NCBI GenBank assembly: GCA_016294035.1
Contig: JAEDCT010000011.1
Coordinates: forward strand, 1 to 64,000
Length of the DNA: 64,000 nt
DNA from: Treponema sp.
GTDB lineage: Bacteria > Spirochaetota > Spirochaetia > Treponematales > Treponemataceae
Direction of reading: 5' to 3'
Shown: one piece after another, positions 39,386 to 48,246 of the stretch
Layout: every line of letters begins with the position of its first letter
Position numbering within the stretch: position 1 is the stretch's first letter
Made by a program: the position numbers and the translations under genes
The notes under the pieces: generated by a model
What the model saw: only the letters and a program-made list of their open reading frames with translations
Databases searched by the model: none
What the model was told of the DNA's origin: nothing

Positions 39386-40702
39386 ATGAAAGACTTACTC
39401 TTAATTTACAATGCCCGTTTAATTGACTCAAACATTGACAGAAAGAATTCCGCAATCCTTATTTCTGGATCCAAAATTGCCGGATTCCCGGAAAAAGCTG
39501 CTGTGAAGGAAATGCTCTCAGACGACAAGGTTTCAAAATTCAATGCACAAGGCGCAACTGTCATGCCATCATTCATTGACACACATGCCCACTTCCGCGA
39601 TCCTGGACTCACCCAGAAAGAAGACATTATCACAGGAAGCATGGCCGCAGCAGCCGGAGGATACGGAACAGTAGTCCTCATGCCAAATACAAATCCAGTT
39701 GTTTCAAGCCAGAAGATGGCAGAAGAAAATAATTGCAAGGCAAAGGAAGCCGGATTCTGCAACGTGATACAATCAGTTTCAATCACAAAAGATTTCGACG
39801 GAAAGACAATAGACCACTTGAATTCCCTTAACGCAAAAGTTGTTCCATTGATTACCGAAGACGGAAAGGAAGTCATGGATTCAAGTCTCATGCTCAAGGC
39901 CATGGAAATCGCAGCCAAGAAAAAAATCATTGTGTCATGCCATTGTGAAGATCCATTTCTTGCTGCAAGCGCACGTCCTTTGAGACAGGAAGCTCTCAAG
40001 TCAATGAAAAGCAACCCGGCAAAGGCAGTAAAACTTCTTCAGGAAGCAGATGAAATTCTTTCCTGCGCAGAAGACACAGCAACTGACAGAAACCTGAGAC
40101 TTGCAAAAACCGCAGGATGCCACATTCATCTTTGTCATGTAAGCACAGAACACTGCATTAAATCTGCAGAACTTGCAAAAAATGACGGCGTGAATGTTAC
40201 ATACGAAATCACACCACATCACATATATTTTGAAAGCGGAAAGGCTCCTGCAATTTTCAACATTGTAAATCCACCACTGAGAAAAAAAAGTGACAGAGAT
40301 GCATTGATTAAGGCACTAATTGATTCAAAGGCCTGCTGTATTGGAACAGACCATGCACCACACACAATGGAAGACAAGAAAAATGGTGCTCCAGGATTCA
40401 GTGGAATTGAAACTGCCTTTGCAGTCTGCAATACAATTTTGTGCAGGGAAAACAAAATGCCTCTCAAACAGCTTTCAGCACTCATGAGCAGAAATCCGGC
40501 ACAGCTTCTCGGCCTCAAGACAAAAGGACTTTTAGAAGAAGGTTTTGATGCAGACCTTGTTGTCGTTGACACTGAAAAACAGTGGACAGTTTGCGGAGAA
40601 GAATTTGCAAGCAAGGGAAAATTCACTCCACTTGAAGGAAAAAAACTTACAGGCCAGGTTATTGCAACATTCCTCAACGGGAAAATTGTATTCCAGGCAT
40701 AA
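39386..40702 (+). CDS. pyrC: Dihydroorotase
   Basis: Cyclises carbamoyl aspartate to dihydroorotate, the third pyrimidine step; 438 residues, class I zinc type. Metal ligands H67 and H69 in DTHAHFRDPG, then CHCED, HLCHVS and the catalytic GTDHAPHT. No ribosome-binding site lies upstream, and the promoter -10 is 6 nt away, so translation is probably leaderless. The gene is in trans to pyrBI, 5 kb away, but on the same strand. Ste24 follows by 14 bp. Confidence 0.96.
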   Translation: MKDLLLIYNARLIDSNIDRKNSAILISGSKIAGFPEKAAVKEMLSDDKVSKFNAQGATVMPSFIDTHAHFRDPGLTQKEDIITGSMAAAAGGYGTVVLMPNTNPVVSSQKMAEENNCKAKEAGFCNVIQSVSITKDFDGKTIDHLNSLNAKVVPLITEDGKEVMDSSLMLKAMEIAAKKKIIVSCHCEDPFLAASARPLRQEALKSMKSNPAKAVKLLQEADEILSCAEDTATDRNLRLAKTAGCHIHLCHVSTEHCIKSAELAKNDGVNVTYEITPHHIYFESGKAPAIFNIVNPPLRKKSDRDALIKALIDSKACCIGTDHAPHTMEDKKNGAPGFSGIETAFAVCNTILCRENKMPLKQLSALMSRNPAQLLGLKTKGLLEEGFDADLVVVDTEKQWTVCGEEFASKGKFTPLEGKKLTGQVIATFLNGKIVFQA

Positions 40703-40716
40703 AATAGGAAAACATA

Positions 40717-41994
40717 ATGAACATAAATCTTTTTCTGCTTTTTTTTCTGATAGGATCTGCAATTGATTTTACCATTAATTCAATTCTTGAATTCATTGAC
40801 TACAGGCACAGAAAACTTCACGGCAAGGAAATTCCAGAAGAAGTAGCCGGAAGCCTTTCCAATGAAGACATTGAAAAAACCATCAGCTATGAAAACACAA
40901 AATTCTTTACCTGGATTCCACACCACATAATTTCTTTTGCCCTTTCGCTGGCCATGGTTCTTTCTGGATTCTACGGATATGTATTTGAAAGAATTTACTC
41001 TTTCATTCAGGAACCTCTTCCGGTACTCATCCTGTACTCAGTGATTCTTTCAATTCCTTCTTCAATAATCTCACTGTCCTTTGAACTCTACAACGAGTTT
41101 GTTGTTGAGAAGAAATTCGGCTTTTCAACAATGACGTTTCCACAGTGGATTCTTGATCAGATTAAGGGAATTCTTGTCTCAGCAGTAATTGGCGTTCCAC
41201 TTCTTGCCGCTGCAATTCAAATCATAACAAAAGCCCAGGACTGGTGGTGGCTTATTCTTGGTGGCGTAATGGTCTTGTTCTCGCTGGGAATTTCTTTCAT
41301 TTACCCGACAATTATTGCACCGCTTTTCAACAAATTCACTCCAGTTGACAACGAGGAAATCAAATCAAGAATTGAAAACCTTTTCACAAAAACTGGATTC
41401 AAAAGCTCGGGAATTTTCATTATGGATGCATCAAAACGAAGCAGGCACTCAAATGCCTACTTTACCGGATTTGGAAAAAACAAGCGCATTGTTCTATACG
41501 ATACACTGGTAAACCAGCTAACTGCAGAAGAAATTGAAGCTGTTCTGGGCCATGAACTTGGACACTGCAAGAAACATCACATAACAAAAAGAATGTGCAT
41601 TTCAATTCCAATGACCTTTGCGATTCTTTTCATTACATCAAAATTCATTCATATGAATTCCCTTTACCAGGCCTTCGGATTTACAATTGCAAAAATTCCA
41701 GTCTTTGTGCAGTTGATTGGAATCAGTCTTCTTTTTGAAGTTTTCGGTGGATTCAGAATAATTACAAACCTCATCTCAAACTGGTCAAGCAGAAGGGATG
41801 AATTCGAAGCTGACAAATTTTCAAGAGAAACCTGCGGAACACCAGAACCATTAATCAGTTCACTGATCAAGCTGAACAAGGAAAACTCAAGCCAGATCAA
41901 TGTGGCAAAAGTTTATTCCATGTTCAACTACAACCATCCGCCTCTCCTGGAAAGAATCAGGGCACTAAGACTTTCTGGAAAGGAAAATAACTGA
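40717..41994 (+). CDS. M48 family membrane protease, Ste24/CAAX-type
   Basis: A 425-residue integral-membrane zinc metallopeptidase with the Ste24 layout: several transmembrane helices before the HExxH motif (H279-E280-L-G-H283) and a third ligand E364 in EFEADKFS, followed by a short C-terminus. N-terminal ENTKFFTWIPHHIISF resembles the CAAX-protease start. In bacteria such enzymes handle membrane-protein quality control; no prenylation is implied. Probably co-transcribed with pyrC. Its last 30 bp overlap the convergent gene ending at 41965. Confidence 0.92.
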   Translation: MNINLFLLFFLIGSAIDFTINSILEFIDYRHRKLHGKEIPEEVAGSLSNEDIEKTISYENTKFFTWIPHHIISFALSLAMVLSGFYGYVFERIYSFIQEPLPVLILYSVILSIPSSIISLSFELYNEFVVEKKFGFSTMTFPQWILDQIKGILVSAVIGVPLLAAAIQIITKAQDWWWLILGGVMVLFSLGISFIYPTIIAPLFNKFTPVDNEEIKSRIENLFTKTGFKSSGIFIMDASKRSRHSNAYFTGFGKNKRIVLYDTLVNQLTAEEIEAVLGHELGHCKKHHITKRMCISIPMTFAILFITSKFIHMNSLYQAFGFTIAKIPVFVQLIGISLLFEVFGGFRIITNLISNWSSRRDEFEADKFSRETCGTPEPLISSLIKLNKENSSQINVAKVYSMFNYNHPPLLERIRALRLSGKENN

Positions 41995-43860
41995 AACTAT
42001 TGCAAACAGAATTGCATAGAAAATTAGTGCCATAGCGATTGCCCCCAAACCGAACAGGCCCACAATGACATAATTCATGAGACCAAATGTGTAAAGGATG
42101 CAGTCGCATGCAAAATATACTACCATTCCAAAAAATGGAATCATGAAAATCCAAGAGAAGCGGAAACTTGTCTTTGGATTTTCAATTCTATAGTTCCAGC
42201 CCATTGATGCCGCAAACACAAACAGAATCAGCATGATGAAGGGATATGAAATTCTCTGCAAAAGATTCTGTGTGTAGATTTCTTTTGAAAATCCATATTT
42301 AGCCGCATTTGGCAGAAACTTGTTCAAATCCCACAAAGGCATTTTGTCTGCGCCTGAAGAAGCTGCATTGATTCTGTGGAAATCCGTGTAAGGCATTGGA
42401 AGAATCATGAATGAAGTTGACATCTCAACCTGTGCAACGGAATTTTCGCTGTAAACCTTTCTGTTCATGTTGACAAGTCCAGTTTTGTCCAGGATAACCT
42501 GTGGAAGTCCGGATGGTGCAAAGGAATAGACTGGTTTTGAAACAAGACCTTCTGTGTCGCGGTCAACGGAGCGAAGAGTAATCATGGGAATGTACCTCCA
42601 GCTTCTTTCTGCACCAAGCAACTTAAGACTGTCATCACTAAAATCAGCAACTGGCTGTGCAACTGCCTTTGCATAGGGAACGGTAAATGAATACTCAAAT
42701 TTTCCTGCAGCCGAATAGTGAATGCAATTAAAACCTTCAAGATATCGAACAAGTCCCCCTTCCTTCTTGATGTCCATTGCACTGTTGATATAGAAGACAT
42801 CCTTTGTTCCATCAGGATTGCTCAATGAAAAATAAATCTTGTGGCTGTTTGAAAGTTCAGCCATGTGTTCAGTTTCATCAAAGAAGAAATACTGAGACTC
42901 AACATCTTCCTTGGCGAGTGCGAGGAAACGAATAACATCCGGATCAGACATTCCCTTTTCTGTTGCATTCAGTTCGTTGAAAATATAGTAACTCTTGAGA
43001 CAGTCGCCGCATTGGTAAGCCTTGTATCCTTCGCGCTTTTTCTCGTAATACTTTCTGGCATCTGACATATCATAGGGTATTGGCTCGTTAAGCTGATTCC
43101 ATGCATGATTTGCACATCTGACAGCCTCATCAAGACTTGTGTTTGTTCCCGAGCAGGCTTCAACGGCAAGCTGTGCCCAATAGTGTGATTCAAACCAGCT
43201 TTTTTCTTCGGCACATTTTTTTGATTTTTCAATAAGTTCAAGAATAGTGTAACTGGAATCTGCCTTGTGAAGAGGCCTTTCAATTTTTTCTGCAACAGAC
43301 TGCTTTCTTGCATACATTTCATTGTCACGGGCAAGATCAAGACAATCATTAATTACCTTGAAAACTGCATTGGCCTTTGGATCCTTTGGGGCAATTTCCA
43401 CGGCCTTCTTTGCATACTGAAGAGCAAGTGCATAATATTTGTCCTCAGCAAGTTTGTTTGCCGAATCAATTGCCTGGGAAAGTTCATAGGGAGCCTTTTC
43501 CTTTGAAGAAATCTTTGTATTTATTTTTGCGTAAAAAACTTCCTGATTCAAGGCAAGAATCAAAACCATTATGATAGACGAAACAAAAATAATTCTGTAA
43601 CGCTCAAACATTCCAGCAGTAAATCTGTCACGGATATTTGATGACTTCTGCTGCCACTGAACTGCACAGGAAACTGCAAAACCGCTGAGCAAAATTGCAG
43701 GAAGAATATGCATGAACCATTTGAGTCCTACAAGAGCCTTATAAGTTCTCTCATCCCCTTCAATCAAAATCGGGCAGTTTACCACAAACATTGAAAGTCC
43801 AAGACATATTGCCAGGACTAGAATCGTATATACAGAAACTATAATTATTATTTTCTTCAT
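41965..43860 (-). CDS. Membrane protein, 3 TM + TPR/beta periplasmic domain + 3 TM (LptF/G-like layout)
   Basis: 631 residues. Transmembrane helices at about 3-26, 46-69 and 87-109 are followed by a large external part: TPR-like helices (KYYALALQYAKKAVEIAPKDPKA and following, about 125-300) and a beta-rich segment to about 520. The C-terminus has three more helices, the first reading ISYPFIMLILFVFAASMGW. Three helices, a periplasmic beta domain, then three helices is the layout of LptF/LptG, and the adjacent gene is a second protein of similar design. A TPR insertion is not part of known LptF/G, and treponemes lack classical LPS, so the substrate is unknown. The start overlaps the upstream stop (TAATG). 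Confidence 0.65.
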   Translation of the reverse strand: MKKIIIIVSVYTILVLAICLGLSMFVVNCPILIEGDERTYKALVGLKWFMHILPAILLSGFAVSCAVQWQQKSSNIRDRFTAGMFERYRIIFVSSIIMVLILALNQEVFYAKINTKISSKEKAPYELSQAIDSANKLAEDKYYALALQYAKKAVEIAPKDPKANAVFKVINDCLDLARDNEMYARKQSVAEKIERPLHKADSSYTILELIEKSKKCAEEKSWFESHYWAQLAVEACSGTNTSLDEAVRCANHAWNQLNEPIPYDMSDARKYYEKKREGYKAYQCGDCLKSYYIFNELNATEKGMSDPDVIRFLALAKEDVESQYFFFDETEHMAELSNSHKIYFSLSNPDGTKDVFYINSAMDIKKEGGLVRYLEGFNCIHYSAAGKFEYSFTVPYAKAVAQPVADFSDDSLKLLGAERSWRYIPMITLRSVDRDTEGLVSKPVYSFAPSGLPQVILDKTGLVNMNRKVYSENSVAQVEMSTSFMILPMPYTDFHRINAASSGADKMPLWDLNKFLPNAAKYGFSKEIYTQNLLQRISYPFIMLILFVFAASMGWNYRIENPKTSFRFSWIFMIPFFGMVVYFACDCILYTFGLMNYVIVGLFGLGAIAMALIFYAILFAIVSVIFLSRKS

Positions 43861-44834
43861 TAATCTTCATCTCCGTAAAGATCTTCATCATCAGAAATGA
43901 TTTCCCTGTTGTGAAACATTATTCCAGCGAAGACCATGCTGCCAAACCAGACAATATTCACAATAAGAAGAAGTTTGTTTGCCCTTCCCGGAATAAAGCC
44001 CATTATGGAGTTGACCTTATCTGATGCAGACTGCAATATAAATCCGTAGGAAACTGCAATGTTAAGGCTAATGATAAATGATGTCAGAAAAAGAATCATG
44101 ACTGCATTGACAAGACGCCACATTGAAAGCTTTCTTATGTACATGATTGAAACAATTGCCAGCGCAAGAGAACTGAATACAAGCCAGTTTATTACACCGG
44201 TGTTTACATTTGCCGCAATAAGTTCAAGGAACAAGGCTGCACCAGTGTAAAGAATTTCTATTCCTATAGGCACAACAACCGCATCCTCAACCAGAGAATC
44301 AGAAAATCCGTTTGTGCTTGCATTAAGCTTTATGTTTTCAAAGGTAAACACATTTTTTTCTTCCGGATCATTTGTTATGCAGACTCCATCAGCAACATTC
44401 CCGATTGAAACATTGGAATAGTAGAAAACATAATCATCTGAACTGCGGAAAAATCCAGCGGAAATTGGACGGCTTGAGTGGCCGGGAATATTAATCATGC
44501 TTGAAGCATAAGCGTTAACCACAACTGGAAGGAAGAAAACCCAGACCAGGACAAACACGATGGAATATGCAATTACCGGCGACCAGTATTTTGTCTTGTG
44601 CCTGATAAGATAGAAGCACATAAAAAGTGCCGAAAGAGGAAAAACAACCGGAAATGAAATCAGACATCCCTGCATGAAAATCATTGGATGATAGGTTTCA
44701 AACCCTTGTCCCGCAACAAGTGTTGTACAAATTGTATAGACTGAATACAAAAGTGCACCCAGCAAAGTTCCACCAACGAGAATGGCAAGGAACAAAAAAC
44801 ACAATTTCATGGAAAAATCAAAATTAGACTTCAT
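43860..44834 (-). CDS. Polytopic membrane protein, partner of the downstream LptF/G-like protein
   Basis: 324 residues with helices near 10-32, 50-75 and 85-108, an external domain to about 185, and three or four helices from 190 to 308, ending in an acidic tail (SDDEDLYGDED). This 3 + domain + 3 layout pairs with the next gene, to which it is translationally coupled by TAATG. No signature of a known family was recognised by eye. No Shine-Dalgarno is evident at its ATG. A 16-bp palindrome lies 30 bp upstream. Confidence 0.65.
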   Translation of the reverse strand: MKSNFDFSMKLCFLFLAILVGGTLLGALLYSVYTICTTLVAGQGFETYHPMIFMQGCLISFPVVFPLSALFMCFYLIRHKTKYWSPVIAYSIVFVLVWVFFLPVVVNAYASSMINIPGHSSRPISAGFFRSSDDYVFYYSNVSIGNVADGVCITNDPEEKNVFTFENIKLNASTNGFSDSLVEDAVVVPIGIEILYTGAALFLELIAANVNTGVINWLVFSSLALAIVSIMYIRKLSMWRLVNAVMILFLTSFIISLNIAVSYGFILQSASDKVNSIMGFIPGRANKLLLIVNIVWFGSMVFAGIMFHNREIISDDEDLYGDED

Positions 44835-44863
44835 AACTCATTATAATTGTAATAGCAATCATC

Positions 44864-44879
44864 AAAAATTGCAATTTTT
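44864..44879. promoter_or_regulatory. 16-bp perfect palindrome AAAAATTGCAATTTTT
   Basis: Self-complementary sequence in the divergent region between the membrane-protein pair and the STAS gene. It could be an operator for the minus-strand pair, whose candidate promoter (TTGCAT, 17 bp, TATATG) lies upstream at about 44902-44930. Confidence 0.45.
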
Positions 44880-44948
44880 AAGAACAACTATCCCTTCGGA
44901 CAAAACATATAATAAAGGCTAACAGTCAATGCAAATATAAGCCAAAGT

Positions 44949-44977
44949 TTGACATTATGGAGTTTTTGCATTATATT
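44949..44977 (+). promoter_or_regulatory. Consensus promoter of the STAS gene
   Basis: -35 TTGACA (44949-44954), 17-bp spacer, -10 TATATT (44972-44977), about 50 bp before the ATG, which has GAGGTGAGA upstream. Confidence 0.85.
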
Positions 44978-45027
44978 TTTAAAACTATTAGAAGTTGAAA
45001 ATGGTATTTCTACAGAGGTGAGATAAT

Positions 45028-45576
45028 ATGAATAACAATGATTTAGTACCAGACTTTGATGATGAAAAAGATGACAGCCTTAAGATCACCCTTGAAAAGG
45101 CTGATGGTGTAGAAAAGGGACTTTTGATTATTCTCAACGGATACATTGATACATATAATTCTGTATATTTCCAGAAGCAGATTGGAAAGGTTGTTGCAAC
45201 AGGCTTCGTGAATCTTATTTTCAACTGCTCTAACTTGAACTATGTATCTTCAACAGGTATTGGTTCATTCACATCATTCCTCAAACTCGTAAAGGCAAAA
45301 AACGGAGACATCGTTCTCCTGAACATACAGTCAAAGGTTTACGAAGTATTTCAGCTTCTCGGATTCAGCCAGTTCTTCAATATCAAGGAAGGAATCGAAG
45401 ATGCAATCCAGCACTTCAACGAAGTTCCAGTTGCTGAAGTCTCAGTTTTCCCAAAAATTTTCAGCTGCCCTGTTTGTTCAAGAAAGCTCAAGGCTTCAAA
45501 GAGCGGACGTTTCAGATGTTCTGACTGCAAGGCTATTCTTGCAATTGACCAGAAGGGAAGCGTATTCCTTGGGTAA
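45028..45576 (+). CDS. STAS-domain anti-anti-sigma-like protein with C-terminal zinc ribbon
   Basis: 182 residues. Residues 17-125 form a STAS domain with the SpoIIAA-type phosphorylation loop NYVSSTGIGSF (S74/S75), expected to be phosphorylated by a serine-kinase anti-sigma factor. Residues 141-180 are a four-cysteine ribbon (C147, C150, C164, C167). Fusion of STAS to a zinc ribbon is unusual and may mediate protein or nucleic-acid contact. No partner kinase, phosphatase or sigma factor lies nearby. Ends with a strong terminator. Confidence 0.85.
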   Translation: MNNNDLVPDFDDEKDDSLKITLEKADGVEKGLLIILNGYIDTYNSVYFQKQIGKVVATGFVNLIFNCSNLNYVSSTGIGSFTSFLKLVKAKNGDIVLLNIQSKVYEVFQLLGFSQFFNIKEGIEDAIQHFNEVPVAEVSVFPKIFSCPVCSRKLKASKSGRFRCSDCKAILAIDQKGSVFLG

Positions 45577-45601
45577 GATTCCAGTCTAAAATTAAATTGA
45601 C

Positions 45602-45629
45602 AAGGCATCTTTTGAAGGTGCCTTTTTTT
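45602..45629 (+). terminator. Terminator of the STAS gene
   Basis: 10-bp stem AAGGCATCTT / AAGGTGCCTT with one G-U pair and a 3-nt loop, merging into seven T. Confidence 0.9.
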
Positions 45630-45667
45630 ATGTCCATCAGCAAATCAGCAGCACAGGAAACAGGAAA

Positions 45668-46417
45668 ATGAATCTAGACAATATTGTAATCGTCCTTTCA
45701 AGACCAGAAGAACCAAGAAACATTGGAGCAGTTTGCAGGGCCATGGCAAACAACAACATTCATACACTCAGAATTGTTGGCAAAAAAGAAAACATCGACA
45801 TTGAAAAAGTACACGTGCTGGCAATTCACGCAGCATACATATTTGATCAGGCCCAGTTCTACGATTCCATTACGGATGCAGTTTCTGACTGTGTCTATGC
45901 AGGCGGAACAACCAGAAGAAGAGGAAAAAAAAGAAAGGGAAAGCTTCTTCTTCCAGAGGAATTTGCATCCCTTGCTGCAAAAACAACTACCGGGACAAAG
46001 AAAACTCCAGGTGCCAGGGTTGCCATGGTTTTTGGAAATGAACGAACAGGTCTTGATGACAACGAAATCCTTGAATGTCACATGGGCGTTACAATTCCTT
46101 CCAGCGACGAATTCGGTTCCCTAAACTTAAGTCATGCGGTTCAGATTATGTGCTACACATTATTCAGAAACAGCGAGAAAAAAAGCCTTGGTTACATTCC
46201 GATTGAATCAAAGAGACTTAAGGAAACCATAAACATAATTGCGGACAGCCTTCAGAAAATCGGATTCTTCAAGCAAGCCGGACGAAAGGACATGGAACTA
46301 TTTTGGAGAGACATTCTTTCCAGAGCAGCACTCAGCGAAGGTGAAGCTCAGTACCTGGAAAAGACATTCACAAAGGCAGCCGGACTTGCTCAGAAAAACT
46401 CAATATCAAAATCATGA
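45668..46417 (+). CDS. trmJ: TrmJ-type tRNA 2'-O-methyltransferase (SPOUT)
   Basis: 249-residue SPOUT enzyme that uses SAM to 2'-O-methylate tRNA, position 32 in the TrmJ family. Motif 1 PEEPRNIGAVCRAM, motif 2 VFGNERTGLDDNEI and motif 3 PSSDEFGSLNLSHAVQI (knot) are all present, followed by the TrmJ C-terminal helical tail. The Gly-rich insertion KKRKGKLLLPEE is normal. The close relative LasT/TrmL cannot be excluded. Its 3' end overlaps the convergent activator gene by 28 bp. Confidence 0.88.
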   Translation: MNLDNIVIVLSRPEEPRNIGAVCRAMANNNIHTLRIVGKKENIDIEKVHVLAIHAAYIFDQAQFYDSITDAVSDCVYAGGTTRRRGKKRKGKLLLPEEFASLAAKTTTGTKKTPGARVAMVFGNERTGLDDNEILECHMGVTIPSSDEFGSLNLSHAVQIMCYTLFRNSEKKSLGYIPIESKRLKETINIIADSLQKIGFFKQAGRKDMELFWRDILSRAALSEGEAQYLEKTFTKAAGLAQKNSISKS

Positions 46418-47397
46418 ATCACATCCGCATCACTATATACAGCTCCACGCTCTATGCAGTTTTTTAGCTGACGGACATTTCCAGGCCAGTTATATTCCAT
46501 CATCTTCTCAATAGCTTTCTCGGAAACAGTTTTCCCGTACTCCATTGCAAATTCTTGTGCCAGGGTTTTTATGTCCCACTTGTGATCACGAAGGGGAGGA
46601 ACCTCAATGATAAAAACATTTATTCGATAAAAGAATTCTTTCTTGAGTTTTTCCTCTCCAACCAGATTCTGTATGCTTTCATTTGTTGCAAAGAAAAATC
46701 GTCCGCGGAATTCATGCTCAGCAAATTCACCAACACGCGAATATTTTCTGTTGTCAAGAACTCCATAAAGCTTTACCTGAAGTTCCCTGCTTAGTTCCCC
46801 GATTTCATCCAGAAACAAAGTGCCCTCTTCCGTCCCTCCAAGAAGCCCGGTTTTTTCCTCGCATCCAGTATAAGCTCCCCGGACAGTTCCGAATATCTCA
46901 CTTTCAACCAGATTTGGATTAACCTCTGCAAGATTCTTTTTCTTGAATGGCCTGTTTTTTCTAGATGAATGATCATGAATGAACCTTGCAGTAAAACCCT
47001 TGCCGCTTCCAGTTTCTCCAAGAAGAAGAACTGTTGTATCCTTCTCACATGCAAGCCTGACCTTTCTCAGATATTTTTCCCATGAGCTGATCTTTTCTTC
47101 GTGAGTTACATCATCGTCTGTCTTTCTTCTTACCTGCAGCGATGAGAGAATAGACATGAGTTCATCAAAGGAAGACACAAAAAAAATTTCACAACACAGG
47201 ATATTTCTGAGAGAATTCTGAAGCTCTACAGGAAGAACATGAGATACAACATAATCAACGGAATACAATTCATTACTGAAAGAATAAAAATCCAGTTCCT
47301 TGAGAAAAACAAAATTGAACAGATAATTGAAACGACTTTTACACAGCGAATAGAATTCTTTTGTATTTCCAGTAAATAGGATTCCTGGCTTTTTCAA
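46390..47397 (-). CDS. Sigma-54 activator-like AAA+ protein without DNA-binding domain
   Basis: 335 residues starting at a TTG 5 nt past the upstream glycosyltransferase stop. Residues 1-95 are an unrecognised N-terminal domain without the phospho-acceptor pattern of a receiver. The AAA+ domain has Walker A GETGSGKG (127-134), a GAFTGA-loop variant GAYTGC (174-179), Walker B LFLDEIG (D197/E198), an Arg finger in FYRIN, and sensor II WPGNVRQL (304-311). The protein then ends; the Fis-type helix-turn-helix is missing. Such truncated activators can work from solution or on a partner. It may be coupled to the GT26 gene and to sigma-54 promoters such as that of hsp20, but a link is not shown. Confidence 0.85.
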   Translation of the reverse strand: MKKPGILFTGNTKEFYSLCKSRFNYLFNFVFLKELDFYSFSNELYSVDYVVSHVLPVELQNSLRNILCCEIFFVSSFDELMSILSSLQVRRKTDDDVTHEEKISSWEKYLRKVRLACEKDTTVLLLGETGSGKGFTARFIHDHSSRKNRPFKKKNLAEVNPNLVESEIFGTVRGAYTGCEEKTGLLGGTEEGTLFLDEIGELSRELQVKLYGVLDNRKYSRVGEFAEHEFRGRFFFATNESIQNLVGEEKLKKEFFYRINVFIIEVPPLRDHKWDIKTLAQEFAMEYGKTVSEKAIEKMMEYNWPGNVRQLKNCIERGAVYSDADVIHDFDIEFF

Positions 47398-47402
47398 AAG
47401 AC

Positions 47403-48149
47403 TTAGTTGTCTTTATCAAACAATCTTGTGCAAACCAGAAGTATTATATACCACATATATGGAAAAATCAAAAAAAGTTTGAGAGGGTTTCTGAGGATTT
47501 CACCCCAAATCTCAAGTCCCTTTTCAAATGTTCTGTCACTGATTCTCTTAACACGCTTGCTGAAAATACCAACAATATCCCTGTAATACAGGAATATACT
47601 GGAATTGAATCTGTTACGTCTTGAATATACCCAGCAGTCTTTCTTTCGGATACCATCACTCAAAAGAACCAGGGATGGAGAAGCCTTATACACAGCCTCA
47701 ATCAAACCATCTTCTGAAGTCTTCTTGTAGAAACCTACATATCGCCCAACAAGCTGAAGCCCCTTAAATGTTGAACGGACATTTTTTTCTGCAGCCATGA
47801 GAGCCTTTTTTCTGCCACCAAGAAGATACAGTGTCTTGAACCGGCTTTCCAGAACTGAAAGAATTGAAATTGTGGCATCAAAAGGATTGTATCGGACAGG
47901 AATTCTTTTTTTCAGGAATCTGGCACCGAACAAGATGCTTTTTGAAACCGGAATAATCAAATCCGCATTTCTAAGACATTCTGAATACTGACTGTTTCTG
48001 CGAGCCTTAAGCAAATCCCAGACATTGAGGAACATAATCTGCTTAACTCCATCCTTTTCCAAAAGCTCAACAATTTTTCCCTCAAGCTCAAGTTTTGGAA
48101 CTACATCCACAGGAACACCAAGTATACTGATTCTTTCAATCGATCCCAT
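47403..48149 (-). CDS. GT26 (WecG/TagA/CpsF) family glycosyltransferase
   Basis: 248 residues from MGSIERISILGVPVDVV; a GGTGGG ribosome site supports this start over an upstream one. Pattern of the family: NVWDLLKARRNSQYSECLRNADLIIP (the TxNxe/nxD region), LYLLGGRKKALMAAEKN, and the end RVKRISDRTFEKGLEIWGEILRNP. The usual G-x-P-x-Q-E-x-W catalytic-lid motif is here LSDGIRKKDCWVYSR, so activity may be changed. A hydrophobic C-terminal segment (residues about 225-243) could anchor it in the inner membrane. Co-transcribed with the sigma-54 activator-like gene. Confidence 0.8.
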   Translation of the reverse strand: MGSIERISILGVPVDVVPKLELEGKIVELLEKDGVKQIMFLNVWDLLKARRNSQYSECLRNADLIIPVSKSILFGARFLKKRIPVRYNPFDATISILSVLESRFKTLYLLGGRKKALMAAEKNVRSTFKGLQLVGRYVGFYKKTSEDGLIEAVYKASPSLVLLSDGIRKKDCWVYSRRNRFNSSIFLYYRDIVGIFSKRVKRISDRTFEKGLEIWGEILRNPLKLFLIFPYMWYIILLVCTRLFDKDN

Positions 48150-48246
48150 TTTTCCCACCCTTTTATTCTGATTATTCTGACAGACAACTTCATGCCTGCA
48201 AAACAAACAATTAAAATCTCCGGAATTTAAAACTCACGAGATTCAT

